From the NCBI GenBank assembly GCA_030040295.1, contig JASHTZ010000236.1:1-13444 (forward strand): a stretch of DNA of 13,444 bases, written 5' to 3'. The position numbers and the translations under genes were made by a program. The notes beneath the pieces were generated by a model. The model did no database searches, was not told the DNA's origin, and saw only the letters and a program-made list of their open reading frames with translations. Below are positions 1 to 6,769 of this stretch, in pieces. The DNA is from Terriglobia bacterium. GTDB lineage: Bacteria; Acidobacteriota; Terriglobia; UBA7540. Position 1 is the first letter of the stretch. Every line of letters begins with the position of its first letter.

Positions 1-333
1 GGGCGCGAGGAAATCTGCGGAGTGGATTTCCAGGTCTTCGACACCCGGCACACGCGGCTTCAAGACTTTCGGTCCGGCACCGGATGCCAGGTTCATAAGC
101 AGCACCTTTTCTTCCGACGCCACGGCGAGTAGTGAAGAATCGGGCGAAAACGCGCCCGCCGACGAATACTTCAATGTCAGATGGCCTTCCACATGGCCAT
201 AACTGACCCACTGAGCGGCGGAGGGTGGGCCCTCCACAGTTTCCACTTGCGCGTGCAGGACTGGCGCGGTGAAGACCATGGCGGAGATCAGGAACATCCC
301 GAAGAATTTCCTGCCGGAACCCCGGTTCACCAC
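1..333 (-). CDS. Exported WD40/PD40-like beta-propeller protein, C-terminal part missing (runs off the left edge)
   Basis: Only about the first 110 residues lie in the window. Read on the minus strand, a GTG at 333 (or the next codon, GTG at 330) opens a basic N-terminus (VVNRGSGRKFFG), a hydrophobic stretch (MFLISAMVFTAPVL) and a likely signal-peptidase site at HAQ/VE, so export is predicted. The mature part contains a blade-like motif, AFSPDSSLLAVASEEKVLLM then NLASG, typical of WD40/PD40-type propellers. The frame stays open upstream to beyond 389, and no good Shine-Dalgarno was found, so the start is uncertain; ATG at 297 is an alternative but would lose the positive signal-peptide head. 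It lies 55 bp downstream of the Nudix gene on the same strand and may be cotranscribed. Function and partner are unknown. Confidence 0.6.
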   Translation of the reverse strand, partial: MVNRGSGRKFFGMFLISAMVFTAPVLHAQVETVEGPPSAAQWVSYGHVEGHLTLKYSSAGAFSPDSSLLAVASEEKVLLMNLASGAGPKVLKPRVPGVEDLEIHSADFLAP

Positions 334-359
334 AGCACTGCGCCACGCCGGCAAGGCCA

Positions 360-388
360 GTATCGAATTTCGAATTTCAAGTTTCGGG
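360..388. repeat. Short AT-rich tandem motif between two minus-strand genes
   Basis: The spacer contains two adjacent copies of cgaattt (tcgaatttcgaatttc), followed by a degenerate third (aagtttcg). It lies just after the Nudix stop codon. It has no hairpin plus T-run in either direction, so it is not called a terminator. Confidence 0.3.
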
Positions 389-793
389 CTAAACAAGTTC
401 CCCCTTGGCCAGGCGATGGACGAGGTCGCGGTCGGCTTCCAGAAAATTGTACTCTGGAAGGCGTTCGCGGGGAGCCCACTCGATCGCTTCAAATACGCGG
501 TTGCTAATCTCGTTGGCGTAACGGGGTACCACAAAGAAGGCTACTTCCACGTAGCGGTCGGGATAATGGTGGCGGAGGCGAAAGATTTCGCCGCCCACTT
601 CCGCTTCAATCGCCAATTCTTCCTCCAGTTCGCGCCGCAACGCCGCGGGCAGGGCCTCTCCGTCTTTGACTTTGCCGCCGGGAAATTCCCACTGAAGGCC
701 GTAAGGATCGGACCGCCGCCTTTGGCAAATCAGGATTCGCGCATCCTTGGGGATAATGCCCGCAACTACCAGAATGGGTTTTTGTCCTGCCAT
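389..793 (-). CDS. Nudix (MutT-like) hydrolase
   Basis: This is a 134-residue single-domain Nudix protein. Such enzymes hydrolyse nucleoside diphosphates linked to another group, often damaged or modified NTPs, in the cytoplasm. The Nudix box spans residues 40-62: G40, E46, then R54-E55-L56 and E58-E59, with I62. It matches the consensus except that the late Gly is Ala61. The preceding WEFPGG and the CQRRRSDPYGLQ segment are typical of the MutT/NudG branch. The frame also extends upstream to an ATG at 856, but the extra 21 residues (MSVLNTSRPSW...) do not look like Nudix sequence, and MAGQKPILVVAGI is the usual way these proteins begin; neither start has a clear Shine-Dalgarno. The downstream WD40-like gene is 55 bp away on the same strand. 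The exact substrate cannot be told. Confidence 0.85.
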   Translation of the reverse strand: MAGQKPILVVAGIIPKDARILICQRRRSDPYGLQWEFPGGKVKDGEALPAALRRELEEELAIEAEVGGEIFRLRHHYPDRYVEVAFFVVPRYANEISNRVFEAIEWAPRERLPEYNFLEADRDLVHRLAKGELV

Positions 794-974
794 CGTGGAG
801 TGAGATTGTAGCAGAAGGCGATTCCACGATGGCCGGGACGTGTTGAGGACTGACAATTACTGGAAGCTGCCCGATTTCCCCAAAGGCCAAAAGTCCTCAA
901 AACAAATCTGCAACCCTTTTTCAGTGAGGTGACATCACAACGGCCAAAGGACAAGTATTGACTGAGGGGGGCGT
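794..974. promoter_or_regulatory. Divergent intergenic region between the Nudix gene and the TonB-dependent receptor gene
   Basis: About 180 bp separate two genes transcribed away from each other, so both promoters should lie here. If the longer Nudix start at 856 is used, the spacer shrinks to 118 bp. No convincing -35/-10 pair or operator was recognised by eye. Confidence 0.35.
964..971 (+). promoter_or_regulatory. Shine-Dalgarno of the TonB-dependent receptor gene
   Basis: The run gagggggg stands three bases before the ATG at 975. Its purine core (gaggg) lies at a workable spacing and supports this start. Confidence 0.5.
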
Positions 975-3900
975 ATGCGCAGGCAAAGTTTCAAACTTCT
1001 GCTGTTTTTCACCGCCCTAGCAACTATGTTCACGGTCGGGGCGATTCAACTTTCCGCCCAAGTGGATACTGGAACAATTCTGGGAACCGTTAAAGATTCC
1101 ACTGGGGCGGTGATTCCCGGGGCGAAAGTCACTCTGACCAACGAGGGCACGAATTACAGCTTCTCAAAACTCTCGGAAAAAGACGGCTCCTATGTTTTCA
1201 CTCCCATTCCCATCGGCACTTATTCCGTGACGGCCGAATATCAAGGTTTCCGTCAGATGGTGCAGAAGAATGTCGTTGTGCAGATTCAGCAGCAAGTGGT
1301 GGTGAATTTTACTCTTCAACCCGGACAGATGACGCAGAGCATCCAGGTGACGGCACCTACGCCTTTGTTGCAAACGCAAACGGCCTCCGTTGGGCAGGTT
1401 GTGGGCACCTCGGAGGTGAATGATTTGCCCTTGGAAGGGCGCAACTATGTCTTCCTGGCGCAGCTTGCCGCCGGAGCCACGAAGACCCAGTACAATACGC
1501 GCGGCTTAAGCCTCACCGGCAGCTTCAACTCCAATGGCACGCAGTCAGCTCAAAATGATTATTTGCTGGACGGAATCGACAACAACGCCAACCAGGTCGA
1601 CTTTCTGAACGGCACGGCGTACGTTGTGCGCCCGCCCGTTGACGCGGTGCAGGAATTCAAAGTGCAGACGGGGAATTTCAGCGCCGAGTTTGGCCGTTCG
1701 GCGGGCTCGGTGCTGAATGCCACCCTGAAGTCGGGCACCAACCACCTCCACGGGGACGTGTGGGAGTTTGTACGCAACAGCGGATTGGACGGCGCCGACT
1801 TTTACGAAGACGCCGGGGGGTTGCACAAGGGCGAATTCCGCCAAAACCAGTTTGGATTGACGCTGGGCGGACCGGTCGAAATACCGCGAATCTACAATGG
1901 GCAAAACAAGACCTTCTTCTTTGCCGACTACGAAGGCATGCGCATCCGCCAGGCTCAGGTTTTTACGGAAAGTGTGCCCACGGCGCTCGAGGCGTCCAGC
2001 GGGTACACCAATTATTCTGATCTCATAACCGGTCAGACCGGGACGCTGAAGGATGACTTGGGCAGGACATTTCCTCGTGGCACGGTTTTCGACCCCGCCA
2101 CCACGCGTCCCGTAACGTCAGGAGTTGCGGATCCGGTGACGGGCCTGACGGCCACAGCCACGGGTTACGTGCGTGACCCGTTTGCGGGAAACATTATTCC
2201 CGCTACCCGGCTGGACCCTGTGGGCCTGAAATTGGCTGCACTTTATCCTCTCCCGACCAACGGAAGCTTGTTCAACAACTTCAACAGCAACCCCATCAAA
2301 CGCGACGATTACAATAACCTCGATGTGAGAGGCGACCACAATTTCAGCGCCAACGACACCTCGTTTGTCCGGGTGAGCTATGACAAGGAGCCTCAGCTTC
2401 TTCCCACTCCCTTCCCCGGCATCGCGAATGGATTGCCCAATTTCTTGGAAGGGAACCAAATCACCACCAGCAACGGTGTCGCCGCGAGCGAGACTCATGT
2501 CTTTTCACCTTCCTTGGTCAATGAATTCCGCGCGGGGTACAGCCGCATTTCCACTTCGCGCGTCCCCACCTACGGAAACGAACTGGGCATTCCGGCGGAA
2601 TTCGGCATTCCGGGCGTTCCGCAATTCGCGGGCAACGGAGGTCTGCCGCAGTTTACTTTTTCCGACACCGCCGACTTGGGCACGCGGGGTTTTCTTCCTA
2701 CCAACGAGATCAATCCCACGTGGCAGATTGACGACAACATCACTCGCGTCCACGGTGCGCACACGCTAAAAGCGGGCGCGGAGGTGATGCACATCAAATT
2801 CTGGACTTTCCAGCCGACCTACCCCAAGGGGATATTTAACTTCAACGGCGTGTTCACTTCGATCCCGGGAGTTGGCGATGCCAGCACCGACCGCGCCCAG
2901 CTTGTGATTGCGCCCACGACGACCACTGTGACGGGCGGGATTAATGACGTTGGCGGCCCTAACCAAGTCGAAGCTTCGAATGTCGCCGGCACCGACGACC
3001 GGGAGAATTACATCGCAGCTTACGTCCAGGACAACTGGAAAATCACGAAGAGGCTTACTCTTGATTTGGGCGTGCGCTGGGAATACTACGGTTTCCCTTA
3101 TGAACGATGGGGGAACTATGCGAATTTCGTGCCGGGAGCGCCGGGATCGACCGCGGCGTATATCGTGCCCCAACGCACTTGCAGTGGACTGGAATCCTCA
3201 ACCTTCCTGACTTTGCTGGCATCTTCGGGCATTCAGTACAAATGCTCGAATGACGTGGTCACTTCCCCGTTCGGCGATATAGGACCTCGCTTCGGCTTTG
3301 CCTTCCAGGCTACCTCGAAACTCGTAGTGCGCGGCGGCTACGGGATCTTCTACAACGGCTTTCAGAACGTCGGTTACGGTCCCAACATCGGCGGAAATTA
3401 CCCCTTCCTCTTCACCTTCAACTCGACCAACCCGGATCCCGGTCATCCCCTGACTTTCCCCAACGGCACCTCGGGATCTCTTGAAGAAGGCCTCTTGGGC
3501 TTCTCCCTTACCCCGCTGGCGGTCAACGGGAAATCGCTAAGCTTCAATGCCGATCAATACAATGCCGACACCCCCTCGACGGACGAATGGAACTTGACAG
3601 TGCAATACCAATTGACGCCGAATCAAACTTTCCAGCTCGGCTACGTCGCCAATGTCTCCCGGCATCTTTTTACCGGCCCTGGCGCCAATGTGCCGAGCGA
3701 AATTCTCCCGCCCAGCACGAGTGAACCGTCTTATATTCCTTTTCCGTCTTTTGGAATCGGCTCAAGCTACGTCACGGAAGATGGGAGCAGTAACTACAAT
3801 TCGCTTCAAGCCAACTACGAGCGCCGCTTCAGTTATGGGCTCAACATCCTTGCCAACTACACTTATTCCAAGTGCCGCACGGACGCTCGCGACGAATTGA

Positions 3901-4556
3901 TTGGTGACATCGGCGGCTACCGCGCACCCTATCTCCCCAATTTCGGGATTCAGGCAGACTATGCCCTCTGCGATTTCGACACGCCTAACATGGTTCACTT
4001 GAGCGGCGGCTGGGTCCTGCCGCTTGGGAACGGGCAGCGCTATCTGCATGACTCCCACGGCATCACGAACGCCGTTCTCGGCGGATGGCAGACGAACTGG
4101 ATTCTGTCGCTCCAAGACGGCAATCCGTTTTCGATCAGTTGCCCGAATAGCACCGTGACGGGCATGGGATGTTTTGCCTTACTGACGGGCCAGAACGTCT
4201 ATGCCGGGCCTCACAACGCCAACCAGTGGCTGAATCCCGCGGCATTTGCCAATCCCACCCCAGCCACCTCTATCGGACAGAGCAATTACGAGCCGCTGGG
4301 AGGGGCGCCGACTCAGGCTCTGGCGCCGGGCTACCATCGCTTTGACCTTTCACTCTTCAAAGAAATGCGAACCTCGGAAACGACTCACCTCGAGTTCAGG
4401 ACCGAGGTCTTCAACCTCACCAATCACCCGAACTTCGGCTTGCCCACTGCTCAAACCAACTTTACGAACACCAAGACGTTCACGGAGTCGACGCTAACCA
4501 TAGACGATCCTTACGATTCACGGGAAATTCAGTTTGCTATGAAGTTCTATTGGTAG
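975..4556 (+). CDS. TonB-dependent receptor, Oar-like, with carboxypeptidase-regulatory-like domain
   Basis: This 1193-residue outer-membrane protein probably imports or binds a large substrate using TonB energy. Residues 1-28 form a signal peptide (MRRQSFKLLLFF..., cut after QLSA). Residues ~30-117 are a carboxypeptidase-regulatory-like beta-sandwich (GTILGTVKDSTGAVIPGAKVTL ... GSYVFTPIPIGTYSVTAEYQGF). A plug domain follows at ~125-280, with LPLEGRNY, the family hallmark NDYLLDGIDNN, and FSAEFGRSAGSV. The remainder is a beta-barrel rich in aromatic strands, with the RLTLDLGVRWEYYG motif and a C-terminal strand ending REIQFAMKFYW, whose terminal aromatic suits outer-membrane assembly. Length is normal for acidobacterial Oar-like receptors. 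No separate TonB box was identified. No SusD-like partner, sugar enzyme or regulator adjoins it, so the ligand is unknown. The gene is intact and ends before a terminator-like hairpin. Confidence 0.93.
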   Translation: MRRQSFKLLLFFTALATMFTVGAIQLSAQVDTGTILGTVKDSTGAVIPGAKVTLTNEGTNYSFSKLSEKDGSYVFTPIPIGTYSVTAEYQGFRQMVQKNVVVQIQQQVVVNFTLQPGQMTQSIQVTAPTPLLQTQTASVGQVVGTSEVNDLPLEGRNYVFLAQLAAGATKTQYNTRGLSLTGSFNSNGTQSAQNDYLLDGIDNNANQVDFLNGTAYVVRPPVDAVQEFKVQTGNFSAEFGRSAGSVLNATLKSGTNHLHGDVWEFVRNSGLDGADFYEDAGGLHKGEFRQNQFGLTLGGPVEIPRIYNGQNKTFFFADYEGMRIRQAQVFTESVPTALEASSGYTNYSDLITGQTGTLKDDLGRTFPRGTVFDPATTRPVTSGVADPVTGLTATATGYVRDPFAGNIIPATRLDPVGLKLAALYPLPTNGSLFNNFNSNPIKRDDYNNLDVRGDHNFSANDTSFVRVSYDKEPQLLPTPFPGIANGLPNFLEGNQITTSNGVAASETHVFSPSLVNEFRAGYSRISTSRVPTYGNELGIPAEFGIPGVPQFAGNGGLPQFTFSDTADLGTRGFLPTNEINPTWQIDDNITRVHGAHTLKAGAEVMHIKFWTFQPTYPKGIFNFNGVFTSIPGVGDASTDRAQLVIAPTTTTVTGGINDVGGPNQVEASNVAGTDDRENYIAAYVQDNWKITKRLTLDLGVRWEYYGFPYERWGNYANFVPGAPGSTAAYIVPQRTCSGLESSTFLTLLASSGIQYKCSNDVVTSPFGDIGPRFGFAFQATSKLVVRGGYGIFYNGFQNVGYGPNIGGNYPFLFTFNSTNPDPGHPLTFPNGTSGSLEEGLLGFSLTPLAVNGKSLSFNADQYNADTPSTDEWNLTVQYQLTPNQTFQLGYVANVSRHLFTGPGANVPSEILPPSTSEPSYIPFPSFGIGSSYVTEDGSSNYNSLQANYERRFSYGLNILANYTYSKCRTDARDELIGDIGGYRAPYLPNFGIQADYALCDFDTPNMVHLSGGWVLPLGNGQRYLHDSHGITNAVLGGWQTNWILSLQDGNPFSISCPNSTVTGMGCFALLTGQNVYAGPHNANQWLNPAAFANPTPATSIGQSNYEPLGGAPTQALAPGYHRFDLSLFKEMRTSETTHLEFRTEVFNLTNHPNFGLPTAQTNFTNTKTFTESTLTIDDPYDSREIQFAMKFYW

Positions 4557-4565
4557 CGGCGTGGG

Positions 4566-4606
4566 GGCGCGGGCTGGCCTTGGCGAGCCTGCGCCACACG
4601 TTTTTT
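4566..4606 (+). terminator. Probable intrinsic terminator of the receptor gene
   Basis: ggcgcgggct (4566-4575) pairs with agcctgcgcc (4586-4595) as a 10-bp stem with one G-T wobble. The ten-base loop can itself fold (gccttggc). Five bases later comes a run of six T (4601-4606). The stop codon is only about ten bases upstream. The gap between stem and T-run is longer than ideal. Confidence 0.5.
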
Positions 4607-4696
4607 CACCTTTCCTCCCAAGTATCAATCTTTAAGCGACCGTCCAGAGAGCAAGGGGACCGCATTCCCCCCCAAGATTGTGACGCAGTTTGAATT

Positions 4697-4786
4697 CTGT
4701 AGCGGCGGTCTCGACCGTCGCAGGGGCTTATCCGTTGGCTGACAGACAAGCCCGTACAATGCGACGCTCATAGAGCGCCGCTACAG
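4697..4786. repeat. Palindromic interspersed repeat, copy 1 (internally shortened left flank)
   Basis: The left arm (4697-4722, beginning ctgtagcggcgg) is the imperfect inverse of the right arm (4760-4786, ending gccgctacag). Inside them is a second stem, gggctt (4724-4729) with aagccc (4748-4753). The same nested design occurs at 5994-6090. The flank tttgaatt immediately to the left is shared with the other copies, but here it is joined almost directly to the arm, as if about 30 bp were missing. Confidence 0.75.
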
Positions 4787-4808
4787 CGAATTGTGGCGCG
4801 CAACCTTG

Positions 4809-4827
4809 GATGGGGCCGAGCCCCATC
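4809..4827. repeat. Perfect 8-bp hairpin with 3-base loop
   Basis: gatggggc (4809-4816), loop cga, then gccccatc (4820-4827). It is GC-rich and very compact. No T-run follows on either strand, so an intrinsic terminator is not supported. It lies about 160 bp before the diguanylate cyclase start, and the preceding gcaaccttgg also stands beside the half palindrome at 6651-6660. Confidence 0.5.
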
Positions 4828-4974
4828 AAACTGAGGCACCACCCGCCCGAAAAGTTTCTTGCATGGCGATTGTGAATAAGATAGTATGCAACTCTTAAAT
4901 TGGACCCAAGGTGCGGGGGCGCTTCCTCTCTGATCTCCCTCAAAATTGCAGCTAGGCGGGCCAAGAAAAAAGGC

Positions 4975-4979
4975 AGGGG
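4975..4979 (+). promoter_or_regulatory. Shine-Dalgarno that fixes the diguanylate cyclase start
   Basis: aggg(g) lies five bases before the ATG at 4985. The longer reading from the TTG at 4946 would place this site inside the gene and has no such site of its own. Confidence 0.55.
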
Positions 4980-4984
4980 TACGA

Positions 4985-5821
4985 ATGGAACCTGACACAA
5001 CCAGGCCGGATAGCATTCTCGCCAAGCTCAGCGAGCAATTAATGGCGCTGGAGAAACGTGACTTTGAGCTTTGGGTCATCGTAGTGGGCACGGGCATCCT
5101 GGTGGCCACGGGTTTGGTGGCAGTCCTATTTCCCAGCGCCATTCTGCGCAGCGGCAATCTGCACTTTGAAGTCACAGTTTCCCGCGAGCTCTTCGTGGGG
5201 TTGGTGGCGCTCCTGGCGCTCTTCAACACCTACATGATTTCCAGCCGCTTGAAGCTGCGAAAAACCCGCGGAGAGGTGATTTCCACGGCGATTCACAGCG
5301 AGCTTCTGCGCCTGCAATCCTTCAGCGATCCCCTCACCGAGGTTTATACACGGCGAATCATGGACGATATGCTGAAGAAATACAGCAGCCGAGCCGAGCG
5401 GCTGAAGAAGCCCCTGAGCTTCCTGATGATTGATGTTGATGATTTCCGCACCATCAACAGCCGCTTCGGCCACACCACGGGGGACTTCGTGCTGCTGGAA
5501 GTGGCCACCATCCTCAAATCCGCAGTGCGCGGCTCCGACGCGGTGATTCGCTATGGCGGGGACGAGTTTCTGGTCATCCTTGCCGACTCCCCCATCGAGG
5601 ATGTGGAGGTCGTCAAAAGCCGCATCACCCGTTATGTGCAGGATTGGAACCAGGGCGAGCATTTGAAGGATTTCAAACTCGTGCTGAGTGTCGGATCAAC
5701 CCAGTGGGCGCCGGGGAAGACCGCCGATGGAATCATGAATGAAGCCGACCAGGATATGTACGCCGTTAAAGCCCGCGGCAAGGAAGCGCGTTCGAGCCCT
5801 CCGAGTTCACTCCCTTCGTAA
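4985..5821 (+). CDS. Membrane-anchored GGDEF diguanylate cyclase
   Basis: This 278-residue protein should make cyclic di-GMP from two GTP at the inner face of the membrane. Two hydrophobic segments (about residues 29-50, WVIVVGTGILVATGLVAVLF, and 69-86, LFVGLVALLALFNTYMIS) flank a short non-cytoplasmic loop. After a linker helix, the GGDEF domain runs from ~114 (SDPLTEVYTRR) to the end: FLMIDVDDF with metal-binding D150, intact GGDEF at 191-195, and the inhibitory-site RxxD as RGSD at 182-185, five residues upstream. Both motifs being intact predicts an active, product-inhibited cyclase. No PAS, GAF or other sensor domain is present, so any signal must be sensed by the membrane part. The gene is flanked on both sides by repeats and has no operon partner. 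The tail (ARSSPPSSLPS) looks disordered. Confidence 0.9.
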   Translation: MEPDTTRPDSILAKLSEQLMALEKRDFELWVIVVGTGILVATGLVAVLFPSAILRSGNLHFEVTVSRELFVGLVALLALFNTYMISSRLKLRKTRGEVISTAIHSELLRLQSFSDPLTEVYTRRIMDDMLKKYSSRAERLKKPLSFLMIDVDDFRTINSRFGHTTGDFVLLEVATILKSAVRGSDAVIRYGGDEFLVILADSPIEDVEVVKSRITRYVQDWNQGEHLKDFKLVLSVGSTQWAPGKTADGIMNEADQDMYAVKARGKEARSSPPSSLPS

Positions 5822-5843
5822 ATTCAATATCCGCTTCGTGAAA

Positions 5844-5873
5844 TGGCGGTTCACTCGTACCTGAGTGCCACCA
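5844..5873. repeat. Imperfect hairpin after the diguanylate cyclase gene
   Basis: tggcgg-tt-cactc (5844-5856) pairs with gagtg-ccacca (5863-5873), with a two-base bulge and one mismatch. It lies 23 bases past the stop codon, so it could end or stabilise the transcript. No T-run follows, so it is not called an intrinsic terminator. Confidence 0.35.
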
Positions 5874-5993
5874 TGGGATCGGCGCCTCGCCTGGAGCGAT
5901 CCCTTGACCACGGAGCTTTTCCTCGCGCATGGCCCGGTAGTGTCGCAGCTTGAATTTTGAGGTTGCCTACTAGAACATGCCCGCCGCACTTGG

Positions 5994-6090
5994 CTGTAGC
6001 GGCGCTCTGCTAGCGTCATGTCGTAAGGGCTTGTGCAATGCCGGAGCAAGCCCCGCGACGGTCTCGCCCGAGGCGGGACCGCCGCTACAG
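5994..6090. repeat. Palindromic interspersed repeat, copy 2 (most complete)
   Basis: The left arm begins ctgtagcggcgctctgc at 5994 and the right arm ends gaccgccgctacag at 6090. The inner stem is gggcttg (6027-6033) with caagccc (6047-6053). A further small stem (ctcgcccgaggcggga) lies in the right arm. The left flank from ~5944 (cagcttgaattttgaggttgcc) matches the left flank of the half copy at 6627. No coding sequence is apparent, so it looks like a non-autonomous REP- or MITE-like element. Confidence 0.8.
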
Positions 6091-6159
6091 AAGTTCGATC
6101 TGAGCCCCTTACGAAAACGATGGCCCACGTCTGCGATCCGCAGGCTGGTGTAACTCCCT

Positions 6160-6407
6160 GTTTTTTCATACACATCGTAGGTTCATCAAAATAACTCCAG
6201 CGTTTTCATCAACATCGTAGGATCGATCAAAGTCCAAAAAATACGTGCTTTGTTTTCATCAACATCGTAGGTTCGATCTCCATTTTTTGATTCCCCCGCT
6301 CAGTGTATCGAATCTGCTAAGTCATTTAATTTTAGATAGATACTGCGACTGACATTTTGCCTATTTGGCCGCTAACCCCTTTTCTTATCTGTAACATCGT
6401 AGGTTCG
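6160..6407. repeat. Cluster of four same-orientation direct repeats (core acatcgtagg)
   Basis: The core acatcgtagg occurs at 6172, 6212, 6262 and 6394, giving spacings of 40, 50 and 132 bp. The middle two units (6202-6228 and 6252-6278) are 27 bp long and differ at one base; both contain ttttcatcaacatcgtagg followed by (a/t)tcgatc. The outer units (6160-6187 and 6379-6407) keep the T-rich left part, the core and part of the right end. The region is markedly AT-richer than the genes around it. No conserved ORF runs through it, and units and gaps are too short and irregular for a CRISPR array. Function unknown; tandem protein-binding sites or decayed repeat insertions are both possible. Confidence 0.7.
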
Positions 6408-6583
6408 GGCGGGTCTCGGGACTGTGGAGCCTTCGACCTCGCGCTACCCAAAACCTTGTCTATGGTTCCAGCCAAGCCTGTGTTGTGCGCTGAGGCCGGC
6501 CTCTGCACGCAGGCACAGCCCCAGTTGACCATCGAGTATATGTTAACTTACTGATGACCTATTGTCAAGTGATGATACCCGAG
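6408..6583. other. Gene-free stretch with nothing recognised
   Basis: No RNA gene, promoter or conserved reading frame was seen. The open frames here (about 65 codons on each strand) have no recognisable motif, and the minus-strand one runs into the direct-repeat cluster. Confidence 0.4.
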
Positions 6584-6653
6584 TCTCAGTTTGAATTCCG
6601 AGAGTTGCCTCTTACAACACAGCCGGCTGTAGCGGCGCTCTGCGAGCGTCGCA
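6584..6653. repeat. Palindromic interspersed repeat, copy 3 (left flank plus one arm only)
   Basis: The arm at 6627-6653 (ctgtagcggcgctctgcg, then agcgtcgca) is the cleanest example of the arm sequence in copies 1 and 2. The preceding flank (6585-6626: ctcagtttgaattccgagag, ttgcctcttacaacacagcc) resembles the flank of copy 2. There is no inner stem and no second arm. The sequence passes within 20 bp into an unrelated inverted repeat, as if that had replaced the missing half. Confidence 0.7.
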
Positions 6654-6670
6654 ACCTTGGAAGAGCTTGA

Positions 6671-6734
6671 ACCACAGAGGGCACAGAGGTTCACAGAGAA
6701 GGATTTCTCCGTGGTTCTCTGTGTCCTCTGTGGT
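6671..6734. repeat. CACAGAGG-type inverted repeat
   Basis: accacagagggcacagag (6671-6688) is the inverse, with one mismatch, of ctctgtgtcctctgtggt (6717-6734). The left side is built of three short units, each containing cacagag. Similar CACAGAGG repeats are widespread between genes in environmental bacteria (general knowledge, not searched here). It lies 36 bp past the stop codon of the minus-strand deaminase-like gene and may fold in its transcript end. Confidence 0.7.
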
Positions 6735-6769
6735 GAGAGCCTTTTTTGGCAACGAACGGCGGCGCCAAA

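Noticed and set aside
269..811. 180-codon plus-strand open frame
   Set aside because: It is antisense to the Nudix gene, whose motifs clearly identify the true coding strand.
2118..2769. Alternative frames within the receptor gene
   Set aside because: The receptor frame is uninterrupted with family motifs throughout; the others have no motif support.
5807..6175. 122-codon minus-strand open frame
   Set aside because: It runs through palindrome copy 2 and the first direct-repeat unit, shows no domain or sensible composition, and has no ribosome site.
6262..6285. tRNA T-arm-like sequence (ggttcgatctcc) suggesting a tRNA gene or integrase attachment site
   Set aside because: The five bases before and after the loop do not pair as a T-stem, and no acceptor, D or anticodon arm can be found around it; no integrase gene is nearby.
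6160..6407. CRISPR array
   Set aside because: Repeat starts are 40, 50 and 132 bp apart with units of ~27 bp that are degenerate at both ends, so gaps are too short or irregular for spacers, and no cas gene is present.
6332..6554. Open frames of about 65 codons on both strands
   Set aside because: They overlap each other and the repeat cluster, lack motifs and Shine-Dalgarno sites, and look like chance frames.
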